A stretch of 19,304 nucleotides of DNA from Tieghemiomyces parasiticus. Taxonomy: Eukaryota; Kickxellomycota; Dimargaritomycetes; Dimargaritales; Dimargaritaceae. Made by a program: the position numbers and the translations under genes. The stretch spans positions 1-19,304 of the forward strand of contig JANBPT010000911.1 in NCBI GenBank assembly GCA_027575765.1. Reading direction: 5' to 3'. This document shows positions 9,694 through 17,800 of the stretch, one piece after another; the first letter of the stretch is position 1; each line of letters begins with the position of its first letter. Under the pieces are notes generated by a model, which ran no database searches, was not told the origin of the DNA, and saw only the letters and a program-made list of their open reading frames with translations.

Positions 9694-10161
9694 CTATGAT
9701 AACATTCCGAAGGTGTTGCGCTTGCAATCCGAACCGCCGCCCAGGGTGGTCGGGGAATTGACCACTAATAAACCGGGACTGGTGGGGAATGCGGTGTGAT
9801 AATTCGGGGAGGTGGCTTCGACTAGATCGTGGCAGAGCAGCGATAAAAAGGCATACGACTTTCGTCGACCTAGGATGTCGAGTGAAGGCATCAAATCACA
9901 GGGCAGGCTCGGTGCCGGCCGACCGTTGGGACGAATAGGAGAGGACGGCGGCAAGGGTGTAAATTTGGAAGGCCGGCAGCCGGCGTTGGGCTGCAGATGA
10001 TGAGGTGGGTCGGCGTGCTCCAGCTGCACCGGGATGGTGAACTCGGAAAGGCGGAGCGATAGACCGCCGTTATTGCTGCCGATGGAACCGGCCCGTTTCT
10101 GCCGGTACCGCTGGTGGTTCGGGCGGCGAATAGCTGGCCGGCGGCAGATGGCAAGCGTCAT
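9694..10161 (-). CDS. Unrecognised 155-aa protein
   Basis: Minus-strand frame from ATG at 10161 (G at -3; an in-frame TAA lies upstream, so this is the first usable start) to TAG at 9694. About three quarters of the first 80 codons end in G or C by my count, as in the cyclin gene, which favours real coding. The N-terminus is Arg-rich (RRPAIRRPNHQRYRQKR, residues 7-23). A hydrophobic-alternating segment (LRLSEFTIPVQLEHA) follows at about 36-50, and then Pro-rich sequence. No domain is recognised. Upstream, 10162-10900 is pyrimidine-rich on the minus strand, like other leaders here. Another minus frame stays open from 9727 to 9467, so a frameshift or unrecognised intron near the C-terminus is possible. 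Confidence 0.4.
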   Translation of the reverse strand: MTLAICRRPAIRRPNHQRYRQKRAGSIGSNNGGLSLRLSEFTIPVQLEHADPPHHLQPNAGCRPSKFTPLPPSSPIRPNGRPAPSLPCDLMPSLDILGRRKSYAFLSLLCHDLVEATSPNYHTAFPTSPGLLVVNSPTTLGGGSDCKRNTFGMLS

Positions 10162-10905
10162 AACGAAGGTTGAGGAGGGTCCCCGGTAAGGGAGAGGGGT
10201 TTGTTTTTACTAAATGGCAGGGAAGGGGTGTGCCAAATAGTCGAGTATAAATAAGTATAGGTTATAGTGGCAGGAACTGGTTGTCGGGCAGGTGGTTATC
10301 TATAAGGGGGCCGGGTTGGGATGGGATGCCGCGTAACTGAGACAATACAAGGGATGGAGTCGGTCGCAACAAGGGCCAAGGTGCCCCAGGGTGTGCGAAC
10401 AATGCTATTTTGACGGATATGAAGGATGTGATGGGCTGTTAGTCGTAGGTCTGGGAAAGCTAGGGCGGTGCAATATAATGCGAGGCGGATGGAAGTCAAA
10501 GCACAGGGGGGGGGGGGGTTCGGTGAGGGGTGCGACGGCGAGATGACCCCCCTGCTGTCAATATATACGAGCGGCGTCTAACGCTTGAGAACAAGGCCCG
10601 TCCGAGTGTAGTTGAAGGTTGGTCCCGGTGAGGAATGGGTTCGAAGTGATAAAAAGGAACGCGGGCCTTTGAGGATAGAGGAGGCAGAGGCACACCTCGA
10701 AACGGTCTGACGTTATACCAGGTGTACAAGCGTCGTATCGGTGTAATGATGTGTGAAGACGGCCGAGGGCGATGGAGAATGGCATAGTGACGGAGATGGG
10801 GGGGAGGAGAGGGAAATTTCTTCGAGATTCCGGCTATCAAATAGGGTTTGTGGGCAGACGGGCGGACGGACGGGCACCAACGGAGAACAGCAATGTGGCT
10901 CTTCA
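10162..10905. promoter_or_regulatory. Purine-rich (+) leader of the minus-strand gene
   Basis: The + strand is G/A-rich through most of this stretch, for example GGAGGAGAGGGAAATTTC near 10802. The coding (minus) strand is pyrimidine-rich. It includes an uninterrupted G13 run at 10506-10518. Open frames on either strand here are low-complexity and not convincing as genes. Confidence 0.4.
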
Positions 10906-11130
10906 TCGTATCGGCCGCACCATTCTCTCCCTCTCTCTCTCACGTATTTTTTCTGCCCGTTGGATCTACTGGCGAGATAGCGTCACACGGGAGCCAACAA
11001 AGATAGGGATCTCAGATTGACCTATATTTAGATTATTGTCGAGAGACACTAGTCTGCCTCCCTCTCCCTCTATCTCACCTCTCCCGTCGCAGCGATACCA
11101 GCCCCACTAGTCTCGCATCCACACGCGGCT
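10906..11130 (+). promoter_or_regulatory. CT-rich tract, possible leader of an unidentified + gene
   Basis: The composition flips to pyrimidine-rich on + at about 10905, with a CT microsatellite at 10924-10940. The 16-mer CCTCTCCCGTCGCAGC at 11078-11093 matches the last part of the cyclin B leader (15069-15084) at 15 of 16 bases. Both copies look like a polypyrimidine tract followed by CAG, so both may be 3' splice sites. I could not identify a downstream gene; the best candidate is a 77-codon frame from the ATG at 11290. Confidence 0.3.
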
Positions 11131-11265
11131 CTAATCTGCGGGGTTCGAAAAACTGTTAGGGCTACTAATAGCGAGCGAAGTGAGTGCTATACCTGACGCC
11201 ACTAGTTCGATGTGGTGGAAGGCGTCCGTGTGCCACCTACATAACCCACTGCCAGACGCCACTAG
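11045..11265 (+). repeat. Recurring CACTAG motif
   Basis: Short copies occur at 11045-11055 (GACACTAGTCT), 11104-11113 (CCACTAGTCT), 11195-11205 and 11255-11265. The last two are identical 11-mers (GACGCCACTAG) exactly 60 bases apart. The sequence between copies is not repeated, so these could be dispersed binding sites or chance. Confidence 0.45.
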
Positions 11266-11548
11266 GCGCCCTATCTTATGGATATGAGATGCCTCCGGTT
11301 ACACGCCGGTGCCTCTACACCTGTAACGCACATACTCTCCGCTCGCCCAGCCTTCCGCCAACCGCCTCCCAAATCGCAACGATAACCCTTCGTGCCAAGG
11401 ATGGGAAGAGAAATGGCCAGCGCTCCAAATATCAGAGTCCCTGCTGGTTTGATGGGGTCCTTTTCGCATCTCCCAGGATGGCCAAAGTAGGGCCCTCCAC
11501 CAGCACCGGATACTATTTCTAAAGGATGTACCAGTGAGTGTGTGTATA

Positions 11549-11568
11549 AGAGAGAGAGAGGGAGAGAG
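11549..11568 (+). repeat. (AG)n microsatellite
   Basis: About ten AG units with one extra G pair; simple-sequence repeat. Confidence 0.9.
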
Positions 11569-12856
11569 CGTCACCCGATCACCCATTCGCAGACTGCATT
11601 CTACAGTGACATTTGGTCGGCGTATTAGCAACGTGGGTGCTTTTATACCATAGGTGACCAACAAGGCAATAAGTGGCAGCATCCAGGAGCGTGGAGTACC
11701 AATCTGGCATGGTTTCGAGAAAGAGGTATTATCCAGGGTGGGGCCTCAATTCCAGCTTAGATCATGCGAATTACAAGGTCACTGCATCGGCCACAAGGAT
11801 GAGGTGGCCTTTCGGTTCTTTCTAAACTCCAAAGCCATCGACACCGCTGGGCAGCCGATGCCTATTTTGCTGGCACTGACTGTGACGGGGGGGTAGAGTG
11901 GTGACCGGCAGTCGTGATTTATTGCTTCCCAGTTGAGGGGACGGGGACGGCGGATAGGGAGGAAGTAGGAAAACGAATACCCCTTCCGCGCCATTGCATC
12001 CTCTCAGGGCTTCACATTGTACTGTCGACTAGCTAAATGGATGAGGCACCTCGTCCACCAACCCCCTATATACCAATTGATTACCCCTCCCCTTCCCCTT
12101 CTTAACCCTGCGAGCGCAAGGATTGACCCGTTGCAACGCTTGTAATGCCATTAGGAAACCCAAGTTGCACCCCGTTAAATTGGATCGACGGTTGCGCACC
12201 AGAGTGTGGGTACGAGGGGTCCACCACACTTGGTCGTCGTCGCCATCTCTAATTTCACCAAAGCGACTTTATGGCGGCTGACAACCGGCCCGTAGACAGC
12301 TGGGCACCTCATCTGTAGGGAACCAGGTGGCTGGGGGGTTGGTTACCAAACATTGTCGGCGAAATATGGAGAGTGACCTAGTCAGGGGTAATGCAGCCTC
12401 AGTCCGCCCTTGGACCTGACAGGTTGATTCAGATACTGCGTGGTAGTACCTTGCATCGCTGACGACAGTCCCAGCCGATGAAGGGGTGTAGTTCCTCTTC
12501 CCCTAATCCAAGGGACCCGTGCTTGATAAGCACCCTCAGCGCGATGGGGGTGCACAGTCTGTTAAATGCATGATGGGTTTCGGTAAGACGCTCGATGGAT
12601 TTACCGGTATCCGCCTACATTTAGCGTCCTTCAGTAATATTTAGGTTGACCAACGGCCGATGACAACGGCGACAAGCAAAGGTGACTGACCGTCACTTGG
12701 GATGATCCAAAGCTCACCGCCGCCAGTGCCAGAGGTCGGGGCTGGGTTAGTGGCCGTTGTGTATACCACATCCACTCCAGCAGCTTATGGATCCATCAGC
12801 TAGGGCGATCTACCGCGGAAAACTGGGAACGTTGGAGGATGGATCACACCGCCAGG

Positions 12857-12882
12857 GTGTGTATGTATGTGTGTGTATGTGT
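12857..12882 (+). repeat. (GT)n/(GTAT)n microsatellite
   Basis: Alternating GT with interspersed GTAT units over 26 bases; simple-sequence repeat. Confidence 0.9.
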
Positions 12883-13306
12883 AGCCCCTGTGAACTTGAC
12901 GGCACCAGCCTTTGGCGTTGTACGCAGTCGGCCCAATCCCAGTGGGGGGAGGGAGTGTAACGCCACCATGGGTGTGGGGGCCATCGTGTTGCTGAGTCAC
13001 TCCCTATTACGTCCGTTGCTCCACGGCAGCGGAAAATAAAGGCTTAAGCTTGAAATTGTCGCCTACCCTTCTTACCGCACCTTTTGTAGGGTCAAGCGAC
13101 TTCTGTAACCGTTGCCGGTTGCATATGGGCGAAACGTCCTAGACGATACGGTAAGAGATCAATCCGCTACTGATGCTAATTAACCGGCTAGGGAGGAACT
13201 GCCGTTCATATACTAACGCCCGGCCCTCGCAGCTTGCCCTCTCTAAAAAGAAATTTGAAGGAGACCAATCAGGAGGCGAGAACTGTAAGCACCGCATCCG
13301 TCATGT

Positions 13307-13314
13307 GTAAACAA
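13307..13314 (-). promoter_or_regulatory. Forkhead-type site (distal 1)
   Basis: GTAAACAA on +, matching the forkhead core RTAAAYA, 1787 bases upstream of the cyclin B ATG. Opposite orientation to the three proximal copies. On its own it is weak; it gains weight from the cluster. Confidence 0.3.
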
Positions 13315-14520
13315 TACCGGGTCACACTCAGCGGGAAATCAGTCGTGCTGAAATGGTTGGTCGCCCCTTGACCGTAGCTGGTAGTCCCTGAACTAACTGC
13401 CGTCGGCCAGGTTATCCGCTCTCATGGGTTACTCTGCGCTTATCTATCACCTCTTGCCAAAACCTATCCTGACGGGTGGAGGCAGGAAGCTATGCCGCCA
13501 ATTTCCTCGGCATTTGGTGCGCCTTGGTCGTTACGCAACGGATGTATACGGTAAAGTGGACGGAACTGGCCGACCAGAAATAACCGGTCGAGGGCAACCA
13601 TGAGGTAATGGCCAGCAGGTTTCAATTCCGGATAGTTGGAGCCAAGGGCGCCGGAGAAGCCGTGAGCTCCGCTCTTGATATAGTGTAGGTCATTCAGTGC
13701 AGGATTAGTTAGGTGGTCACTAGCTGAAGGGCCCCGTCCATTCGCCCAGTGCGGCCCGAGTATATCACGAATGTGGGTGTGTGGGCCCAAGGAGCGAGCC
13801 AGGGTGGTTAAGTGATGAGTGGAGGGGTTAGTAAGGGGCCTCCCAGCAGCTTCATGCTTCCGAGGCGAGAGGGAAGTAAAAGTCACGTTATCTCGAAAAT
13901 ATTTGGACCAATCCCCGGGCGAGAAATCACCCCCATATCCCTCCATCGCCCGAATATGTAAACAAAACAACACGCCCGTCATCTACGTCGCTACCCGCTC
14001 CCTCCCCCTTCCCTACTACCGTCCCCAACGGGTGAAGGCGTGGCGGCATTGTTTTGATTTCGGTCACTTATCCCCTTCCGCTCATTCGTGCGCGGGTTCG
14101 CCCGTCGACTCACTCTCTCCCTTTTCTCTCTTCACCCCCGGTTCTCTTCGGATTGTCCGCGGCGGGAGGCCCATCGCGGCAGGCTGTGGAGAGCGAACCC
14201 ATCGGTCGGTTGCTCCCGGTCACACTGGCTTGGCCTCACCTTCTTGGCCCACCGATACACCCGTCGGGGAGAACCGTACGCCTATAAGGAGCGACAGGGG
14301 CGCGCGTCCTGTTCTAAAACGAGGCGGACGCGGGTGTCTGCAGCCTTTGGAGGGGGGGGGAAGGTGCCGGCCTGAGACCGAAATCGTTTGTTTTGATGTT
14401 TAGCATCGCCGTAAAGGGAGGGGCTGGCCAGGGTCGTAATTGTGCAGACCCACCCGTCTCCCATCGGCGGCCATCCACCGTGGCCAGTAACCATTTTGAA
14501 GGTCGGTTGGGTATGACAGT
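13315..14520. other. Spacer upstream of the cyclin promoter
   Basis: This stretch holds a 172-codon minus frame (13982-13464) and a 194-codon plus frame (13819-14403, alternative-start). Their third-position GC is ordinary and they have no recognisable motifs, so I do not call them. An ATTTTGAAGG at about 14493 resembles a cell-cycle CHR element but is too short to trust. Confidence 0.4.
13958..13965 (-). promoter_or_regulatory. Forkhead-type site (distal 2)
   Basis: GTAAACAA on +, 1136 bases upstream of the cyclin B ATG, identical to the copy at 13307. Confidence 0.35.
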
Positions 14521-14521
14521 T

Positions 14522-14527
14522 TATAAA
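14522..14527 (+). promoter_or_regulatory. TATA-like box upstream of cyclin B
   Basis: TATAAA within TTTATAAACC, 572 bases upstream of the ATG and just before the pyrimidine-rich leader begins. The position is plausible only if the 5' UTR is long or contains an intron. Confidence 0.3.
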
Positions 14528-14568
14528 CCTGCCCCCTCGCTCGTCCCCCCCTAACCCAATGCTTTCGT

Positions 14569-14576
14569 TTGTTTAC
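14569..14576 (+). promoter_or_regulatory. Forkhead-type site (proximal 1)
   Basis: TTGTTTAC, the reverse complement of GTAAACAA, 525 bases upstream of the cyclin B ATG. Mitotic cyclin genes are classic forkhead targets (Fkh2 on yeast CLB2, FoxM1 on mammalian CCNB1). Confidence 0.45.
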
Positions 14577-14694
14577 CATTATCTACCCTTACCGACTCCA
14601 CTCGTTACTAACCCACCCATCTTCTCCTGACCTGCGCACCCCTCCCTTCCTTCCCCCCTTCTCCGCACTGCATCGTACCTGGCACCACGCTACC

Positions 14695-14702
14695 TTGTTT
14701 AC
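14695..14702 (+). promoter_or_regulatory. Forkhead-type site (proximal 2)
   Basis: TTGTTTAC, same orientation as its neighbours, 399 bases upstream of the cyclin B ATG. Confidence 0.45.
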
Positions 14703-14920
14703 CTCCTGCCGCCCAACCTCCACGCCCCGACTCAGATACCTACCGCACCACTTTAACCTTCTCGTCGCTCCTTACCCTTACTTCCTTCCCTCTTTTTATC
14801 CGTTATCGTTTAGTCCACTCTCTTGTCGATAATAGCCTTTACACCTTCTCCACAATCCGCACCTCCTTCATCTCGCCGAGCCTGTCGGAGAAAGTGCTCA
14901 TCTTCTAATAGCGATCTCTT

Positions 14921-14928
14921 TTGTTTAC
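14921..14928 (+). promoter_or_regulatory. Forkhead-type site (proximal 3)
   Basis: TTGTTTAC, same orientation, 173 bases upstream of the cyclin B ATG. If the leader is transcribed this copy would lie in the 5' UTR or in a 5' UTR intron. Confidence 0.45.
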
Positions 14929-15093
14929 GCTCTCCGCTTCTTGACCCCGCCGGTTGCCTCTTGTCGCCGTGTCTCAGGCTCTAACCTCACCTACCCCCCA
15001 TCGACGCTTCACTTTCCGCGGTGTTGCCTCCACTCTTTCCCGCTCTCGCTCGCTCGCACTTTCTACCCCCTCTCCCGTCCCAGCATAACCGCA

Positions 15094-16734
15094 ATGTTTC
15101 AGGCCTCGCGTCAGACTCGGCAGCGCGCGGCCACCCGGCAGGTGCTCGGCGACGAGAACCAATCGACCGCCAAGGAGCTGTCCGGTACCACCGCAACGGC
15201 CAAAATGATTAAGGCCGCCACTCACCAGAGCCAGACCGGGCTCAAATCCAAACTAGTCCCGGGCGTGAAATCCAGTACCCGTCCCCCCACCGCCCTGGCC
15301 GCCAAACCCACCAACGTTAAACGTAACGCCCTTGGTAACATTGTCAACCACGGTAAACCCACGGCCGATGACACCAAACCGGGAAAGCCTGTGCGGGGGA
15401 CTGTTCCCGCCGAGTCAAAGCCCGCCGGTGTCCCTATGGCCAGCCGCCAGCGCGTGGCTGCCCGTAACCTGGCCAAGGTCACCGGTACCAACCCCCAGGC
15501 GAAGCCCCGGGCGGCCAGCAGTCGCTTGGCGTCTTCCGTACCCGCCTCCCGCCCGAACCTGCGCTCGCGCGCCTCCACCCGGTCCCTAACCCGGGGGAGT
15601 ACTCCTGTCGCCCCCGAGCCTAGTGACGCCGAGGCCCCCGGCGACGAGTCTGCTAGCCGCCCGCATCCCATGGAGCGTCACGACAGCGAAGCCACCCTCC
15701 GCGGGGCTCCTCAGGGGATGGACGAAGAGCCGGCCGGTGAGAAGATGGACGTGGATGAGGTCACGGACGCGGTGTCCGTGTGCGATTCGGATATCACCAT
15801 CTTGGGCCAGGACCATGCGGCGCTTCTGCCCCTCGTTGATCCCTTGGCTGAGGCTGACGCGCGCCACCTGGCCCACATCATGGCCAGCTTTGAGGAGGAT
15901 ATTGACCCGCTCGACACCACGATGGTGCCAGAGTACACCGCCGAGATCTTCGCTTACATGCGCAAGCTGGAGGCGCGCATGCAGCCCCTTCCCGGGTACA
16001 TGGACAATCAGGTGGACCTGGAGTGGAAGATGCGCGGTATCCTCGTTGACTGGCTGGTCCAAGTCCATCAGCGCTTCCGCCTGCTGCCGGAGACTCTGTT
16101 CCTGTGCGTTAACTATCTCGACCGCTTTCTGAGCCGCAAGGCCGTGTCCCTTCCCAAGCTGCAGTTGGTCGGCACGGTAGCCCTCCTGGTGGCCGCCAAG
16201 TTTGAAGAAATTCAGGTACCCTCTCTGAGTGACTTTGTATACATGGCCGACCACGCCTACACGCCCGAGGACATGATGAAGGCCGAACGGTTTATGCTTA
16301 GCCTGCTCAACTTTGACATGGCCTTCCCAGGCCCCATGAGTTTTCTGCGCCGCATATCCAAAGCCGACGACTATGACCTGCAGACTCGGACCCTAGCCAA
16401 GTACCTCATCGAGGTCACCATCATGGACGAGCGGTTCCTGCCCTACCCGGCCTCCCAGACCGCCGCGGCCGGTCACCTCCTGGCCATGCGCATGCTGTGC
16501 AAGGGTGAGTGGTCCGAAGCCCACGTGTACTATTCTGGGTACACTGAGCGCATGCTCCAGGAACTGGTTGATCTGACCATGAACCTCCTGGCCGACCCCA
16601 AGACCCACAATGCCATCTACGAAAAGTACTCCGACCGCAAGTTCATGAAGGCCTCCATTTTTGTCGGTCAGTGGATGAGCAACCATCATCCCGAGATGGT
16701 CGCCCGCGCCCAGGCCAGCCCACCGGCCGAGTAG
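15094..16734 (+). CDS. G2/mitotic-specific B-type cyclin
   Basis: Intronless 546-aa protein from ATG at 15094 (G at -3) to TAG at 16732. It is the regulatory subunit of the mitotic Cdk1 kinase and acts mainly in the nucleus. The N-terminal half (1-280) is basic, Ala/Ser/Thr/Pro-rich and disordered. It carries a canonical destruction box RNALGNIVN (77-85) and a second D-box-like RQVLGDENQ (15-23); no KEN box is seen. The first cyclin fold spans about 283-410, with MRGILVDWLVQVH (313-325), YLDRFLS (341-347) and KFEEI (369-373), diagnostic of A/B cyclins. The second fold spans about 411-535, beginning FPGPMSFLRRISKADDYD. The KFEEI and LNFDMAFP sequences fit fungal Cdc13/NimE/Clb-type cyclin B better than cyclin A. 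Family members are often 400-500 aa, so the long disordered head is slightly unusual. High CpG content and strong G/C third positions mark an active, unmethylated gene. Confidence 0.95.
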   Translation: MFQASRQTRQRAATRQVLGDENQSTAKELSGTTATAKMIKAATHQSQTGLKSKLVPGVKSSTRPPTALAAKPTNVKRNALGNIVNHGKPTADDTKPGKPVRGTVPAESKPAGVPMASRQRVAARNLAKVTGTNPQAKPRAASSRLASSVPASRPNLRSRASTRSLTRGSTPVAPEPSDAEAPGDESASRPHPMERHDSEATLRGAPQGMDEEPAGEKMDVDEVTDAVSVCDSDITILGQDHAALLPLVDPLAEADARHLAHIMASFEEDIDPLDTTMVPEYTAEIFAYMRKLEARMQPLPGYMDNQVDLEWKMRGILVDWLVQVHQRFRLLPETLFLCVNYLDRFLSRKAVSLPKLQLVGTVALLVAAKFEEIQVPSLSDFVYMADHAYTPEDMMKAERFMLSLLNFDMAFPGPMSFLRRISKADDYDLQTRTLAKYLIEVTIMDERFLPYPASQTAAAGHLLAMRMLCKGEWSEAHVYYSGYTERMLQELVDLTMNLLADPKTHNAIYEKYSDRKFMKASIFVGQWMSNHHPEMVARAQASPPAE

Positions 16735-17247
16735 TGTAGCGGTGAACGGTCGCCACCGGGTTGGCACCGTTGACACTCCAGCCCCTTATTGCCTGGTATT
16801 GCGCCTGAAGGCAGCGTCGTGATCTAATCTCATCAATGTCATCCCTACGCTTTAATTTCTCATACATGTCGCATTTATTATTATTTTCTATCAACTACAC
16901 TCTCTGGCTTCCCCAACACCTCACACTGTATTATGACCTCCTCCCCTCCTTAATTCTGTTGAAAAAATGAAACGCCCTCTATTCCATTGAAGTTGGAAGG
17001 TTTTCAATGCCGGTATAGGAGATGAGCCTAGGGAAATGGCTAGTGACATTTGGACCGAAGAGCGCCCTAGAGTGGGGGGAGCTCCGGGCCAGAAAAACAT
17101 ATCTTGAGTTGATTCATTCGAGAAAACAATTTAATGTTAGTTTCAATCAGGGTAGTAATAAAATATGACAATCGATAGAGGGTCATAACAGAAGTACTGT
17201 TTTGGAGTAGGGTAATAGTTTGTATGTAATAATTGGCAGATAATTAC
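16735..17247. other. Cyclin 3' flank and spacer to the retroelement
   Basis: AT content rises after about 16840. No canonical AATAAA is seen within 250 bases of the stop; an AT-rich TTTATTATTATTTTC stretch at about 16875 may lie in the 3' UTR. I looked for a 3' LTR (TG...CA ends, polypurine tract on the minus strand) beyond the pol stop and found none. Confidence 0.5.
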
Positions 17248-17800
17248 CTAAATGGTAGCCTCTATGAAAATAGGATGTTGCATTTTCCAACCTTCTTTTC
17301 GACCCAAAGTGAAAATACCTTTGGGATGGAGGGTAAACGTGTCCGTGGACAGAGATTTGGTTAGGATATCGGCCATCTGGTGGTCACAGGCTACATGAGT
17401 GAGATGGATGGTTCTCTATTAAACCTACTCCCGAAACATGTATAACTTAATGACAACATGTTTGCTTCGACTATAGTTGACTGGGTTCTGGGCAATGCTT
17501 ATGCACGCCTGGTTGGTACAGTAGATAGCAATGATAGGCGTCTCATGGCGGAGAAATTTAAGCATTTGTTGAAGCCATAGGGCTTCTTTTGATGCCTCTA
17601 AGCGGGAAATGCATTCAGTTTCGGCCATTGAAGTAGCCACCATGTCCTGTTTGCATGAAAGCCAGGAGAGAGGACCACCAGAAATCATGGGCATATGACC
17701 TGAGGCGGACTTGCAGTCAGTTTGATCATTGGCCCAACCCACTAACGCAGTTATCTTGGAGCGGGTTAGAACTTGGTTGGAAGGTGATGCCATGGAGTGG
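17248..17800 (-). pseudogene. Copia RNase H and C-terminal tail, broken
   Basis: The frame shows the copia RNase H hallmarks: ALVGWANDQTDCKSASGH (the usual GY.DADWA.D..DRKST.G region, with the first Asp of DAD apparently lost), SGGPLSWLSCKQ, MAETECISRLEASKEALW (from TEAEY...), YCTNQACISIAQNP, and SRSKHVVIKLYMFRE. Three stop codons (TAG, TAA, TAG at 17427-17416) separate it from the tail TIHLTHVACDHQMADILTKSL, which matches the family's conserved ADI.TK.L ending. The first 142 codons stay open, so this half is less damaged than the RT half. Confidence 0.85.

Larger units (their letters stand above)
11131..13300. other. Gene-poor stretch with microsatellites
   Basis: I find no gene I can support. 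A possible decayed exon lies at about 11654-11896 (80 codons, no ATG, preceded by CATAG), where third positions become GC-rich over FLNSKAIDTAGQPMPILL, but I recognise no family. Other open frames are shorter than 80 codons and unremarkable. Confidence 0.4.
14528..15093 (+). promoter_or_regulatory. Long CT-rich leader of cyclin B
   Basis: Over 500 bases strongly biased to C and T (47 of 60 bases in 14641-14700), ending 10 bases before the ATG in a polypyrimidine tract plus CAG (15069-15083) that looks like a 3' splice site. A 5' UTR intron is therefore possible, although I see no convincing donor. The reading frame is open back to 14941 without an ATG, so the protein does not extend upstream. 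Confidence 0.5.

Noticed and set aside
10496..10906. 136-codon minus-strand frame upstream of the 155-aa gene
   Set aside because: It is Pro/Arg/Ser-rich low complexity arising from the pyrimidine-rich leader.
11142..11150. GGTTCGAAA, a tRNA B-box-like string (a similar GGTTCGAAG lies near 10638)
   Set aside because: No A box at the right distance and no acceptor or anticodon stem can be folded around either.
11654..11896. 80-codon frame as a gene
   Set aside because: It lacks an ATG and a clear donor site and has no recognisable homology; kept only as a possible decayed exon.
13464..13982. 172-codon minus-strand frame from ATG
   Set aside because: Third-position GC is near background, no family motif is visible, and one such frame is expected by chance in six frames over 19 kb.
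13819..14403. 194-codon plus-strand frame
   Set aside because: Codon third positions are not biased, two other frames over the same DNA are also open, and no motif is recognisable.
14941..15093. N-terminal extension of the cyclin frame
   Set aside because: The upstream frame has no ATG and is CT-rich leader; the ATG at 15094 is the first in frame and has a purine at -3.
16980..17247. Search for the 3' LTR of the copia remnant
   Set aside because: No TG...CA-bounded block, polypurine tract or repeat of the other side was found.
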